Source of the DNA: Poecilobothrus nobilitatus
Taxonomy: Eukaryota; Arthropoda; Insecta; Diptera; Dolichopodidae
Length of the DNA: 64,000 nucleotides
Assembly: GCA_947095535.1 (NCBI GenBank)
Contig: OX352774.1
Span: forward strand, 247,529,825 to 247,593,824
Reading direction: 5' to 3'
The notes beneath the pieces are model-generated. The model ran no database searches. It was not told where the DNA came from and saw only the letters and a program-made list of their open reading frames with translations. The translations under genes and the position numbers were made by a program. This document shows positions 32,301 to 46,826 of this stretch, one piece after another (within the stretch, counting starts at the first letter, position 1; each line of letters starts with the position of its first letter).

Positions 32301-32474
32301 TAAGTTTTAATTAACTCGTATATTTTTCAATTTTTAATTATTTTAAATGAGGTTTATACATACATATGTGCTTTCCTAATTTTACGATCTCTCCCTAATT
32401 TTACGATGATCCTTTTGTGCATATAGTCTTTGATTTCTTCTTTTGATATCTTTGTATCAATCAGCACTGGGAAT
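29373..32474. other. Homopolymer-rich AT desert
   Basis: Alternating long poly-T and poly-A tracts (29722-29738, 30393-30410, 30704-30718, 31120-31135, 31519-31541 and others) generate overlapping open frames on both strands that are Lys-, Asn- or Phe-rich. None has protein character, splice sites or a partner. Nothing else is recognised. Confidence 0.55.
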
Positions 32475-32550
32475 AGTCCGGATAAGAGATGTTAGTCTGG
32501 AAAAGAGATGTTATCTGGAGAAGAGATGAATAGTCTGAAAAAGAGATGTT
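32475..32550 (+). repeat. 19-bp tandem repeat, four copies
   Basis: The unit AGTCTGGAAAAGAGATGTT occurs at 32475, 32494, 32513 and 32532 with one to five changes each. The spacing is exactly 19 bases. Confidence 0.9.
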
Positions 32551-33899
32551 ATAAAACTAAGAAAAAAACTGCCGAAGTTATTATTTGACATCAACTTGCC
32601 GATATTTTCTTTAAATTGCAATAAAAGTATTGCAGTTTCTTTAAATTCTAATTAGATTTTTTTACATTTGTTTCAGAGTATATCTAAGAGATTTTAAATT
32701 CATTCGGTATTCTGAAAAACTTCGCTGTAAAGTATATATTTAACATTTAATTATTTCTAACTACTCTCTATTCCTTTTTATTTTTGATATAATTTTCTTA
32801 AATTTTTTTTTTTAAATAATTCTACTGCGAATTTTTTTTCCACAGTTTTTGTTTTTTGCTTTTATCCTGTTATTTAAGGATTGGACTATTAAATTTCCAG
32901 TTTATTCATTTATTATATTTAATTTTTTTTCTTTTCTATTTGTTTTTAATATACTCATACATAACATTCTGTAATTGGATAAATATCCTTAAAAAAAAAA
33001 GAAAGAGAGTGAAAACAACATTTTTCCTTTTTTGTTTTTATTTCTTGTTATGTTTATTTAAATAAATTTAGATAATTTTGCGTAAATTTTGTGAAAAAAA
33101 TTTATTTATATAAAAAAAAAAAAATTTATATATGTTTGTGTTTAAGTGTATGTTTTTATGTATATGTGCTATGATATTTGATAAGACGAAAAAAAAACAA
33201 AACTTTTATAATCATTAAATGATTCTGTAATTGTATGTTTGTAAATTTGTTTTCTATTATTACTTTTTCCTTTTTAAATAGAAAATATATATCTATATGA
33301 ATTTTTGCTATGTGATATTTAAAGTAGAAAAGAAAAAAAATCCAAAAAGTAATGTAAAGTAGTTGTGATATGTAATTTAAACAATAAACAGATCAAATTC
33401 AAAGTTACTATGATACATAAATGAAAAGTGTTGCCAAAGTAGTCGAAAAAATAAATGAAATATAAGAAAATAACAGATTATTAAAATGTTAATATTCAGA
33501 AAATTGTACATAAATACTATTAATAAAATTAACGTATTGGAAAATTAACTGATTTCAATTATAACAAGGAATTCGTCTGGTTTTTGATTTTATTTTTTAA
33601 TTTTTGAAATTAAAATTAAATATCTACGTATGGGTTTTAAAAATGTACTTTTCAAAAAAGAAAACAGAAATTGCGTTAGCTTACGTTAAATTACGTTTTC
33701 ATTAAAGCTTTAATTTCAGTTTAAAAATTTAAAGACCTACCAGACCTACCATTACTTAAATAAAATACCTACCATTATAATATGTAGGTCTATCACAGTT
33801 GACCTAAATTCATTTTGCAAAAACCCATTTGGCTAAAAAAGAAGACTTTAAAAAAAAAGATTTATAACAAAATACCACTTTGCAAAATGACTTTTAACA
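32551..33899. other. AT-rich stretch
   Basis: No gene. A degenerate ACCTACCA direct repeat lies at 33736-33775. Confidence 0.35.
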
Positions 33900-34060
33900 A
33901 AAGGGACACTACAGAGTCAAATGAAATACATTAAAATAAAATACAGTGAAATGAAATACAGGCAAATAAAATTGTCAAATAAAGTCAAATGACAGGCAAC
34001 TAATTAAAAATACAGTCAAATGACACTACAGGCAAATGATACAAAAGCATATGATACGAT
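33900..34060 (+). repeat. Degenerate ACAGTCAAATGAAAT minisatellite, copy 1
   Basis: About nine imperfect units of ACAGTCAAATGAAAT-type sequence. Similar short clusters occur at 43050-43160 and 47960-48045, so this is a dispersed repeat rather than a local slippage product. Confidence 0.5.
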
Positions 34061-34061
34061 C

Positions 34062-34236
34062 CCATTTACACTTTATATTTGGTAGTAATGGCAGTTTGTT
34101 GTGAAAAATCTCATTAATTTTCCTTCTAATTAAAAGAAACTTACGACTTGTCCTTGATTTGAACCCATACTTCTTTAATTAATATGTTATACAAATACTT
34201 ACCCTCTCTGCAATTGAGACCTGGTTGTCAAAACTA
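34062..34236 (-). mobile_element. SINE family A, degenerate copy
   Basis: On the minus strand it shows a decayed head (GGTTCAAAT for the B box at about 34161) and the body mark TTACTACCAAATATAAAG. It is the same family as the cluster at 4.5-5.6 kb, but much more diverged. Confidence 0.5.
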
Positions 34237-35005
34237 ACAAAAAGTATACGCATTAGGAGTACATTGTATAAAAATAATATAAAACAAATAAGATATCATT
34301 CTTTTCCTTTAATTTGGTAAAGAAAATCTTTATTTGTATTAAGTGTTAAAAAAAAGATTTTCTTTTTGTTTAATTCACTAAAGGCGCTGTTATATGAACA
34401 ATATCAGGTATTGGTATTTTGTTTCATAAAACTCTAATACGTATAATAAAATTGTTCAGTCTAAGGACTAACAAATTGATTAATGATTCGTAGTATACTC
34501 AGAATAGATCTATTAGTTAGTTTTTTAATTGTGGCTAAATATAGCTTGTAGATCGCTATAAAAAGAAAATTAATAAAAACTTATATACTTTTCAATTGAA
34601 ATAAATCCTTTTGTAAAAATGTAATTATATAAAAAAAGATATTCTTCCTACTTAAGAAATTAACCTTTAACATAACATTTAATATAATAATAATTAACTG
34701 TATTAATTAACCAGGTAACTACATATTATATTGTTCTCAAATAAAAATGAAAAATAGAAGTCTGTTATCAAAATTTACTTATACTTTTTTTATATTCTTA
34801 ATTTATTTTTTCTTTTTTGATTAAATTATTTTTTTCCCCAAGTGTTTTCTTTTGCCAAGAACAAAAAAAAAAAAAATAAAACAACAATAAAAAAATAAAT
34901 AAATAAACCCTTTATACGCCTATTACATCATATTTTTTTCTTAAAGTTGAGCTGGTCAATTGGAAAAAATATAGATTTTTGAGGTATAAATGTGTATATA
35001 TATTC

Positions 35006-35037
<32 letters not shown>

Positions 35038-38000
35038 GGATATATTAGGTATATAAAAAACATGAATCGTTTATTTTTCCATCATGTTTAAGCAATTACC
35101 TAAATAACCTTAAGAAATAAAAAGAAAATTCGAATATATCCGTATCTATGTAGATATTAATATATACATATATAATTTCTGTTAGGAAGATATAAAATTA
35201 AGATATTTTTGTTTTGTTTTTCTATTATAATTTCCTTCCTTTTTAAATTGTTTTATCCATCTGAAAATTTATTTTTCTTGTTTTTGGATTAGGCTAAAAT
35301 GAAATGTGGTTAAAATGAAATTTTCTTAGGTTGGTTAGACTTTTATAAATAAGAATTTTTCATTTTAATTTTTGGATCTAGTTGAAAATGTTTTTCCTTT
35401 GAGAAAACACAAATGTAAAGAAATAAATGTAAGAGGAAAAACCTATAGAAACTAAAAAGATTTAAATGTAATTTTTGCGCCACATTAAATTTATTTTTAT
35501 TTAAGTCATTTGGGACGAAAAATAAACGCACACAAATAGCATATATATAGTTAACATATTTTCATTAATAATTGTTTAATTTTTTTAATTTGTTTTTATT
35601 TGTTGCTAAATTAAAAAAAAAAAGTTATTTTATTTTTGAATTGTTCTTATGCTCCAGTTTAACAATTTTAAAAGTCAAAAATTTTTGAAACTTAGACTAT
35701 ATCTGTAGAAATACAAGGAAATTTCATTTATTTATTTGAAGCTATTTTGGGTTGCAAGAAAAAATACATATTTTTTTTAATTTGATAATAAATTAAATTT
35801 TGCATATTTTTAGGAGAGAAATAATTTTTTATCTCTATTTTCATTAAAAAAATTTTTTTCTTTTGTCTTTTATTTTCGTTTTTGTTTAATTTTTGTAAAA
35901 TTTAAAAGGAAATCTAAAATTAATTTTTATATGTCAGATTACATTAAGTGTACTTGGCTGGACAATATGTATTTTATATGTATATATGTATTTAATATAT
36001 GCTATATTAATTTTCATATGTTTAATATTATAAGTTATTTTAAATGTTATGATTGAATTTTAACTTATATTTACAAAAACGTTGAATAGTAGGACTTCAA
36101 AAAATTAAAAAAAAACTTTGTTGGCAGATTTATATAATCATGATTTTATGAATAGATTTCTTATAAAGGGTTTTGTAGTCTATAAAAACGTTTTACTTTA
36201 GTTGCATATTTAAGGAGCGATTAGCGTTAATTCTATCACTTATAGTTCTTTCTAAACTTTATTTTATTGTATTTTTTACATTTACAGGTCAACATTTTTA
36301 CGAATCATTTTTATATTTGCTTATATGACTGCCCTTTTTCAGATTATTTAGGAATTTAAATTAGCTGACAATGTGTTAAACACAAATATACAGAAATTAT
36401 CAAAAACCTGAAAAAAGTTATTGCTTGCTATATTGATGACGGTAAAAATTTTATTTTTTATCATTTCCTTACCATTTTTTTTTTACTTTAGGGTTTGTGT
36501 TAAAGTAATTAAGGAGTTTTCATAAAATGTTAAAAGAAATTTTCTAGATAAATAGTTAAATATAATAAAAGAAATGAAGAAAAAGAGAAAAATGGGTTTT
36601 TATTCATTACCATCACTAATTTAATTATCCTTACAAAAAAGAAAAAAAAAAAAAAATAAAACAAAATAAAAAATAAGATTAATAATATTTTCATTTTTGG
36701 TGATACCTTGACCGTAAATTTTGTAATTGAAATTCATTCAAGTGTGAATATTTCATTTAATTTTACCAATATGGAAAAAAAATTATGAAAAAATTTCCTT
36801 TTTTGGTTTTTGTTTTATAAGTAGCTATTTGGAAAATTGTATTCGAGAAAATTTATATTAACATATTTTAATTTGAAGGTAAAATAAATATTTTTTATTG
36901 ATTTTAATATAGGAAAAAATTAATATTATTGTTATTGTTTTATTAAGTTATAAAAGTTAATCGTAGAAAATCAGATTTCAATTTTCTTTTTTGTTTTTCT
37001 TCAGTCAAGTACAATATAATTAAATATATAAGAAGATTAATTATGAATAAGTTATTTTGAAGGTTAATTTAAAAGTTAACCTTTGAAATAAAGAAAATAA
37101 AAAAACAAAATAATAAAAAGAAAAGGATATATGAAATTACAATATTTTTATTTCAATTATATAGGAAATATATTATTATATAATAAAATGAATTGAGGGA
37201 AAGAATAAATCTTTATTACTATAATATTCGACATTAATTTAATAAATTAATGGGAACCATGTTAAATTTAATTACTCATTTTTCTTTTGTTTTTTATAGT
37301 TGATTGTTTAAGAGTTAATTTGTTGATTGTAAGTCAATTTGATCAAATATGATTTTAATAAAAACTCTTAAAAATTTTTTGATCAAATTAATATTCAATT
37401 AGAAAAGTTAAGGAAGTTTTGTGTTATGTTAGGCAATTATTGCATAACTAGAAAAAGTTAAATGACTTTTCATTTCATTTCAAGAAAAAACAAAAGAGAA
37501 TGCAAAACTAAAGGTTTACAAAGTCGTACATTTTCCGGAAGAGAATAAAAATAGTTTAGAATACTATTGACTTGCACAAAAATTTTGTAATTTGTTTTAT
37601 CATTTGTCTTATATGTAAAAAAAATTGTGAAAAATCAAATTATATTTTCTTCAATTTTAAGGAACTTCTACTCCTTTAAGGAAATTCTGTCCAAAATCAT
37701 TTTAAAGATATCGGAGTTTTAATTTTTATTTTATAAACGAGCACACATTCTCGATTCTTAAATCTAACAACTGGTTCTCTTGACAAAATATGACTTGAAA
37801 ATCATAGTTTGATAAAACAAAAAGCTTTTGACAATTAATATATGAGAGTTTATGTTTATTTAATATTGGAACAATTATTTGTCAAAAAAAAGCTTGAACT
37901 GAATCGTTCGGTACTTGAAAAATATTAGTCACATCACACTTACTAAGATGTTTTTTGGATTGAGCCAGCAAGGAAAAGACATTTTTTTTTTGAGTTTTAA

Positions 38001-39100
38001 AAATTTACCGTTATTCAATATTTATTTTAAATAAAAATAAAATAAAATAACTTCAAAAATTGAGTTTTTTGATTTTTTCCATTGGACGCGACAGTTAAAA
38101 AAAAAGTAAAGCCAAAGGATCAAACAGTCAACATTAATTAGAATAACGTATGAAAATCTGTGAAAAAAGATTTTTAATACATACTTAGTACTTACCATAT
38201 ACTATTATTATATATGTATATATATAAAAGTAAAGATAAAGAATTACTTACAATCAAATTAAAACAAAAAATTCTTAGAAATCAAAAATAATTATGCCTG
38301 AAACTTTTAAGATATAAATTTAACATATAAATTTTTTTCATTAGGATTCAAATTAAAACTTTTCTTTTTCTCAGAAAAGGTAAATTTAATAAATTTATTG
38401 ATACATAGGTTAATATTACATAATATTATATATTTATTTAAAATTTGTTGTAAAACTTTATAAAAATTTTTTTTTTTGTTTTTTGAGATTTTATAATTCA
38501 ATGACTACAAAAGTTCTTACATACTTATATATATTATGTTTTATAAATAAAAAAAAAAGAAAACATTCTTTAAACCCTTATTTTAATTGTTTAACTTTAA
38601 AAAAATCATGTTAACATTACAGTATTTTACATAAAGTATTTTATAAAAATTATTTATCTATAAGATTAAAATCAATTAGTTAACATATATGTAATTGTTT
38701 TTTGATCCTTTTTCTTTTTTTACTGTACTTTACATTACTTACATTACTCTTTAAAAAATAACTTATAAAAAAATAACTTATAAAAAAATATATTATCTTA
38801 AAAAAAAAAAAACTTTTTAAATTTTAATTGAAAAGAAATTAAGTTAAAATTTCTTTAAAACAAATTTAATGGATGACTATAAAATCATTTTAAAAATATT
38901 ATACAGATTTTGATTAAGCATATATATATATACATTTTATCCGATAAAATGATCAATAAAGTTAAAGAAAATATGCTTATATACATTTAGTAAAATTAAA
39001 ATACGTATACATTATAAAGTTTTTAAATTGTAATTTGTTTATTTTTGTCGATTTTTTAATAGATCTATCTACTCAGTTTTTGAATGGAGTATTGGGTATG
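34237..39100. other. Long AT-rich stretch without recognised genes
   Basis: A TA/TG microsatellite lies at about 34996-35038. Otherwise the stretch holds homopolymers and short open frames with no protein character. Nothing is recognised. Confidence 0.45.
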
Positions 39101-39690
39101 ACTTTTTACTTGCGGTTATAGTTGCAATACAACCAGCCATGTGGTCAAATTTTAGTTTAAAAAAATCTAAATGTACCCCATCCCATTATATAGGCTAAAG
39201 CGTCGGTAGATTTAATCAGTAAGAATCTAACATTACCAACGGGAAATTCTTGGTGTTTTTGGATGATTCTCACCTCTCTTAGGAAAATAAATGTATACTT
39301 TCTTTCTGTACACCCGAAATAAGACAATTGGTTGGTGCTATTACAGTCCATTCTTTTAGCTTTAGATATACTTGAAGATCAGATATGCATGTGGATCTTA
39401 ATTCTTAACTGGATCTTAGATTTTACAGAGGAATTTGATGCTATAGAGAGTGTCCAACATTTTCTCCGCACTTGTCTAAAGCAGTGATATCTCGGTATAG
39501 TTTCTTTCTCCAAGTTTAGATGATACTCTCTGATATCGACCTGAGCAGCTTTCAAAGATTCTTCCGTTGGAGTGGTATATATAATCATGGCATAAATATA
39601 TAGAACGGGTAATCTTATTAGTAACTCTGATTTAATAGTTTTTCCTTGGGTTTTGAAGATGCTCTACGTACCTAAAATCTAGTGATAACT
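39101..39690 (-). pseudogene. Unassigned decayed coding-like segment
   Basis: The composition is less AT-rich than the flanks. On the minus strand two open stretches lie in the same frame, 39588-39379 and 39351-39157. They read TPTEESLKAAQVDIREYHLN and QKHQEFPVGNVRFLLIKST, with one in-frame stop between them. The amino-acid mix looks protein-derived, but I recognise no family. It is probably part of a transposon. Confidence 0.3.
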
Positions 39691-40262
39691 GACCTAGAAT
39701 CTGTCAGTTTTCATCAATAAACGTAAAAACGATATCTGTTAAAGGTAAAGTGGTATGTGCATTTTATTTTGTTTTTGTATTTTTTAAATATCGATGATAA
39801 TTTAAAAATGCACAAGGTCTAACTATACAACTATTTGAGAATCGAAATAAAAATTAGAGGTTTAAACTACATATTTTAAAAAATATTTTTTTTTTATTTT
39901 TGTAGAATTCATCTTTGTTTATATACAATTTTTGTACAAGTTAAATTAAAGGAAAGTAGATTTATCATTTCGCACTATCATCAAATTTGATATAATTAAA
40001 TTTATGGTACTAAGTGTAGAAAATATTATATCCTTTCTATCTATAAAAAAATACAATTTAAATGACTTTATTAGAAATGCATGTATCAATATTTTTCATA
40101 CTAGATCTGTATATAGGCACTTACTTTTATATCTATTGTATAAGAAAATTTTATTACAAAGTTAGGCGAAAAATTATATACAAAAATTGAACATAAAGTT
40201 AAATATTTGATATTTGATAAAACTGTAAAATTTCATGTATAACAAATCAATCTAATAAATAA

Positions 40263-40298
<36 letters not shown>

Positions 40299-42391
40299 CT
40301 ATATTTTTATTTAAAATATCCTTTACATATATCCATAATTTAAATTTAAATTCAATGAAGGGTCTCAAAGAATTGTTTTTCATATGTATATGTACATATG
40401 TACGAGTGCGTAATATTATTTAGTCTTGTAATAATTTTCAAACAAGGTGAACATTTAAATTTCTTAATTAATAGTTGATTCTTGTTGTTTGTTGTTGAAT
40501 TGTTGAATTTTAAGTTATTAAGATAAGACAGAATAATATTTTTAGTTAATTTGGGAGTATAGTTTTATCAATATTGATTCTTCTGTTCAGATATTTAAAA
40601 TCAATTGATCTTAGGGGATTTTTATTTTTTCGTTTATATAATATAATTGATTTAAATTTCAAAGAATTTTTGTTTTAATTAAAACTTAGAGGAAAACTTT
40701 AGAAAATTCCCCAAAATATTCTGAATAAAAAAGTATATAATTCAATTTTCATTAATATAACTAACATCTGTTTTGAAATATTGATATTAATTTTAAGATA
40801 AGTTTTTTGTTGTTTTTTTTTTTTTTTTATATCTAAAACTAAAATAAAAAAAAATTAATCAATTTTATATATATATATTATATAATATATATATATATAT
40901 ATACAAAAATATATTAAAAATGATTTCTTTTTATTTGATTCTTCTTAACATAGAAATTTCAGACATTAAAGAAAAAACAAAAAAAAAAAAAAAATTTTTT
41001 TCATCATCATTTTATTCTAAGTGTTTCACTTTAACTTCAATCCTCTTGGGTTCTATAAGAACTATACTGAGAGTATATGGTATATTTTTTTCAATCAAAA
41101 GAAATCAAATATTATCTACTTTTGCGATATGAAGATTTTCTATATCGTAAAGTAAAGAGTAACATATGTATGTCTATAAATTTAACTGTATAAACTTAAC
41201 TTTTTTGTTTTTTTTTTTTGTAAAGATTCCCTATCATCAATGAATCTCTATCGATAGTTAAATTATTTCTTTGTCTATTTTTGAACAGATAGATACATTT
41301 ATATCTATAGATAACAAAATACAAAAAAAAAAAAAACAAAAAAAAAAAAGAATGCATACTTAAGATTGTCTATAAGTCTCTAAGGATTCATAAAGATCAA
41401 TTTATCAAAAATATATTATATATTTACAGAGTATCACGTTTGTGAAAAGCAATGAAAAAAGTTAATGGCAAAAAAAAAAAAAATTATTTAAAAATAACCT
41501 AAAACTTTAACTTTTCATATAAAACATATTTTTTTTTTTTTTTTTAAATAATGCATACCTATCTTCTTTTCTCTTCAGGGTACAAAATTATAACTCAAAG
41601 TTTTTTTTTTTAGATAGAAGAATAAAGAAATATGAAGACTAAAATTACTTTTAATTTTATTAGTGCTGATGTTATTAATTCTCAAGTTGACAAATGCTGA
41701 TTTTTAAATGTTGTTTGTATTATAAGAATTTGATTAAAAAAACATTTTCGAAATATGGGGTTTTTTTTTTATCTAGTGGATTCTAGTACAAATGTCTAAT
41801 TAATATTATGCTGACATTTGACATAATAATATAAATTAAAGCTAATTTATTACGCAACTTCAAAATTGTATTAAAAACTAAATCTTAATAACGGTTTTTT
41901 ATTAAAAAAAAAAATTTAAATGTATTTCTAAAAAAATAATTAAATAGTTTCTAATTTAAAAGATGCCTTTAAAAAAATTTAAACCAAAGATTATATTAAG
42001 TATTCATATATTAAAGCTGATTATTGCTGTTCTAATAAATTTTGAATCTGTTATCTTTAAAATAATTTCAATAGCAGGATTTTTCTTTATTTGTTGTTGT
42101 CATCTTGTTTTATATGAATACGATATGTAAAATAAATTTTACTTGTATTTTGGACACCCTGTACAAATTTATATATAATATGCAAATAGTTAAAAATGAA
42201 TTATTAAGTTCTATTCTTAAAAAATAAAGTATAAAATAATGCAGACTTTTAAAGGTGGAGTATTATTTGAAAATTCAGTTTAAGACATCGTTTTATTAAT
42301 TCTATAAAAAAATATACAAAGGATGATGATTTTGAGTGTCAGAAGGATGAGTTTAAAGTTTAATGGAGTTCTTTTTAAAGTTTCTGGAGGT

Positions 42392-42428
<37 letters not shown>

Positions 42429-42618
42429 AAAAAATATGTATATAGAATAAAAATTACTTTATATAAATTTACCCATAAATCATAGATGTGACGACAATGT
42501 ATATTGTGCATTGATCACAAAAATAGGAAAAAAAAATTAAAAATATCTTTTGATAAATTGCTATAGGAAAACTGTGTTATTTTCTTTTTAGTTTTTTATT
42601 TTCTGTTTTATTTTTTTA
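39691..42618. other. AT-rich stretch with TA microsatellites
   Basis: TA dinucleotide arrays lie at about 40267-40294, 40866-40903 and 42397-42422. No gene or other repeat is recognised. Confidence 0.55.
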
Positions 42619-43702
42619 TGTGGAGTTATAGCCGCAGGGAAATAACTCCACATAACATAAACTCAACCTTTAGAAGAATCAATCCCATCAACTTAAGATT
42701 AACTTAATTTCCCCTAACAGTGGATTGCAATACTTTTTGGTGAGAATTAATTCCACTTTTTAAAAAATTAGCTATTATAGCTCGTAAGAATTATTTTTAC
42801 GAGACGTTAAAAATATGTAATAAGGAAGGATTTTATAATTATTTATAAGCTCAGAGAAATATACCCTTCATCCACGAAATTTTTAATTAAATGGAAAAAA
42901 TGGATTTTCACAAATACCTTGCTGTTTCACTATATATACAGATATACATATTCTGCAAAAAACGTAAAACCCTGATTTTTAGTAACTATTTTTAGATTTA
43001 CATAAATATTATAAAAATGAAAATTAGAGTAACCACTTTTTCACAGTATGTACACAGTCAAAGTAAAATGCAGTTAAATGATAGTAAAGCCCAAATTAAA
43101 ATACAGTCAAAAAAAAAAAATACAGCTAACTGACATCCAATCAATTGAAATACAAGCTCGGAATTACAGTGTCTGTAAGCCATACATACTTTTATTGATT
43201 ATAATATGTACTAGGATTCGCCCGCCCCTCGAAATTCGAGGAGTTTTAATTAGCAATTTTGGAAAAATATTGATATTGTAAGATGGCTGTACTGAATATT
43301 TATCATTTAAAACAAAAAAAATTAGAGTTGGTTGGTAAATAATTGAGTAAAAGGGTCTATCATTTACTGAATAAATATTATGATATAATTGTATAAATAC
43401 TGTTTTATATATTATGTACTTCTCACATTACAAAATTAATTACCGTTATGTATGAATATGAAGGTTTAATCAAATGGAGAATGACAATTTAAGCAGACAA
43501 TATATTTCAAATTTTTTGATAAGAATTTCATACACTCTTCAAAAATTGAAAGTGAAATAACTCCACAAAATTTTGTGTACAGTTATTGCCTACTGTTAAT
43601 GGAAATTAAATTCAATTTCAAATGAGTGGTGTGGTGAATTCCCATGTAGAGTTAATGTCATCTGGAGCTAATTAAACATGAAGTTATTTCCATGCGCTGT
43701 TT
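42619..43702. mobile_element. Possible inverted-repeat element with GGAGTTAT ends
   Basis: At 42619-42655 ATGTGGAGTTAT and ATAACTCCACAT form a hairpin around GCCGCAGGGA. Near 43681 the sequence AAGTTATTTCCATGCGCTG is an imperfect inverted copy of the right half (GCCGCAGGGAAATAACTCCA). Another AAATAACTCCACA lies at 43554. These may be the nested ends of a 1.1 kb element. It also contains part of the ACAGTCAAATG-type cluster (43050-43160). Confidence 0.35.
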
Positions 43703-45089
43703 TGATAATGATTACTTTAAGACAAAATAGTTTTTTTGTTTTTTTTTTATTTTGTTTATTCTTTCACTTGAGTTCACATTTTGCAAACAATATATGAATG
43801 AGATAGCATCTATCTTTTCTATTTTTTATTTTGATTATTGTTTTTTTTTTTTGTTTTTGTTTTGTCTTGTCTTGCATCAAGGAAACTAAAAATTTAAATT
43901 CTAGAACACCTCCTTCAATATTATATTTTAAGTGTATACAGATAAAATGTGCAGTAGAACATGTACACATCTTTATATTAAGATTTATTTTTTGTTTTTT
44001 TTTTTTTTGTTTTTAATTTATATTACAGATTTAATTTAAATTGTAATATTGTTATTTTGTTTCTAAAAGAGTATATTTGTATGTTTGTACAACAGTACTG
44101 TAACTGTATGTAGGTAGGTATTGAAAGAATAAGATGTAAAAAAAGATGCAAGACTGATTTCTTGATTGCATAATTTATGCACATGTTTATATGTATATAT
44201 ATGTATATATATATATTGTTGTAATTGTAATTTTGCTCTTAGTGACTTTATGTATGAAAGTGTTTTCTTGTTTTATTTAATTAAATTTTTTACATTTTAT
44301 TAAGATTTTATTTTAGTTAAATGGAACAAAAACAAAAAAAAAAAAGGAATATTAGATGATCCTGTAGGAATGGGTGCATATTAAATAAAATATGTATTTG
44401 TACGTTGTTCATATTATACAATGTATATATATATGTATATTGTACTTTAAATAATTGGAGTTTAATTGGTTTTTTTTAGATACATATATAAGATATGAGA
44501 CGATTTCATTAAAATCAGGGTTTTTTTCAAAATAATTAAAAGAAACTTGAAGTGATCTGCTTTTTTTCACAGTTTATGTGGAAAATTATTAGTAGAATAT
44601 GTATTTAAATTCTAATGGAATTGTATAATTATATTTCTTTAAATGATCTTAGTATGTTGCTCTAATATTTTTAAATAATTAAAACAGAAACTACATTCTG
44701 TGCCGAAGGTTTGTTTGTAGTCGGCTTTTTGAAGAAACGAAAATTTTTTGTCCTGCTTTATCACTGTTTGAAGAAGAATTTATCTAAGTGGTTTAAATAT
44801 ATTTGCTCTTTAATTTATCGAAAAATTTATTTCTTTAATCTTTTTTATTTCCAAAACCAAATTTATGTTCATCCTTTTTTTTTTAAGTTTTTATCAATAA
44901 ATAGGTTTCTTATTAAGGCTATACCTTAAATATATGTATGTACTCGTTATATATTTCATCCCTAAGTGTATTTGAGATATTTGTAATAGAGATATTGAGT
45001 TCAAATACATAATACTGAGTTTAAACTATTTTTATTTAGAAAAATTTAATTTAAACTCTATTGATTGAAGATTGAATTTAAACTTAAAC
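43703..45089. other. AT-rich stretch
   Basis: Nothing recognised. TA/TG runs near 44190-44217 and 44426-44440. Confidence 0.4.
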
Positions 45090-45245
45090 TTAGTTTTATG
45101 CATTCCATCTATTGAATCAAATGCATGAAATTAAGCTAAAACTCAGATTTTACGTTTTAAAAATAAAAACTAAGCTTCAAGTTGAATTCTTTGTTGAAAA
45201 TGTTAGATTTGAGTTCAATCTCAGTTCTATGCATTCGACCCACAA
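45090..45245. mobile_element. Foldback repeat C, copy 2
   Basis: TTGAATCAAATGCATGAAAT at 45112 and TTCTATGCATTCGACCC at 45226 are inverted ends. Inside them AAAACTCAGATTTTA and TTAGATTTGAGTTCAATC extend the pairing. It matches 28300-28460 in order and orientation. Confidence 0.55.
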
Positions 45246-46826
45246 TATATCAAGTCTATAAAACTTATCTTGCATTGTTAAGTTTAAATTTTGTACATTA
45301 TTTTCGTTTCTTAAAAATAATTTTAAATATATAGTTTTCTTTTCCATATTTTCATATTCAGTGTGAGTTATGACTATGTTTTTGTGTTTCCATGTTTTTG
45401 AGTTCAGTAAATTGTGAGTTTTTCGTATGATATTTTTCTGTCTATAGGGCGGTTTGATACATTTTTTGGAAAACTATAGACAAATTTGTCATATTTCCTG
45501 CATACCAGAAAAAGTGATATTATGTAAGTAATTAAATCTACAAATTATAAAATTTATAAATTTATACCTATATTGACTACCTAAAAAACATCTATAATAA
45601 CCATTCTGTAAAAATATTAACACGTCTCTATAGTAAAATCTTCAATAGAATTTCCATTAACTTTTTTTCTATTTTTGAAAAAAAAAGAAGAATTATTAAA
45701 ACAATATCGTAATATTAATATGTTACGATTTATTACTGTTAAGCTATTTAGATACAATAATTTAACATATAAGATTCATGTATATATATACAATAAATCT
45801 ATAGGTATTCATAATCACTATATATATTATATATTACCTAGTTTAATGACACAATACCATAATTCTATTGTAATCATGAAGTTTACATTTTTTTTTTTGT
45901 CTTTGTTACTTAAGAAAAATTTTACTTCTATATAAAATAATTTGCCATTAGGGCTGAAGAATTTTTCTTTTATTTTTGTTTTCTTGATAGAAAAATAGGT
46001 GTAATTCCTTGTGTTGGATTTGGGGGGATTTATAATGCATTCAAAAATTGCAAAGTCATTAAATGCATACATATATGTTTAGGAATATATTCAGTTACGT
46101 ATATGACATATGTATATATTAACACAAGGTATAATATGAACGAAATCAGTCTGATGATTAGAATAGATAAATTTATTTTTAATAATTTTTTTTTCCTATT
46201 TTTTTTATTTTTTTTTTTCATCGTTTTGCTTTTATAAATTTTAAGAGAGAACGTGTAAATGGATTTCTGTTGTTTAGTTCTTATACTATATACACGTTCT
46301 ATTTCATTGTCATGGATTTTATTTTATAGGTACAAAAAGATATTTTATAGTATACAGACTACAGAGTACAGAACAAAGACATAAGTAAAAAAAAAAAAAA
46401 TTTAAAATAAAAAAAATTAAAATATAAAATATTTTAAAATAGAAATACAATTTTGTTATATTTGAAAATGTTTTTTTTTTTTGTCTTCTAAAAAGACAAG
46501 TAAAAATACACAAATCAAAAAATAATTTTAAATAAACTTCTAATGTTATTTCTGATCCTGAAATAAAATTTAGTTTTATAATACCAAAAAGAATTTTAAA
46601 ATATTTTTGTTAAAATAAAATTTTCCTTACATTAATTTTTTGTTTCGAGTAAAAAATAAAACTTCTGCTTGTAAAAGTTTATAAAATTTTGACGAACTGT
46701 AAAGCATATTTCGAAAAATCGTGATTGCTTTGAGTTTTTTAAGAGATGTAATATCACAAGAGAAAGGATATATCCGCTGTCACTGTTTTGTATTGGAATA
46801 AAAGCAAACAAAAAATATCTTTTTTT
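45246..46826. other. AT-rich stretch
   Basis: No gene. The overlapping open frames at 45675-46513 are low complexity. Confidence 0.4.

Noticed and set aside
32475..32550. CRISPR-like array
   Set aside because: Units are contiguous with no spacers and the host is eukaryotic.
43220..43242. Palindrome CCTCGAAATTCGAGG as a Helitron end
   Set aside because: No CTRR end or matching 5' terminus could be found near it.
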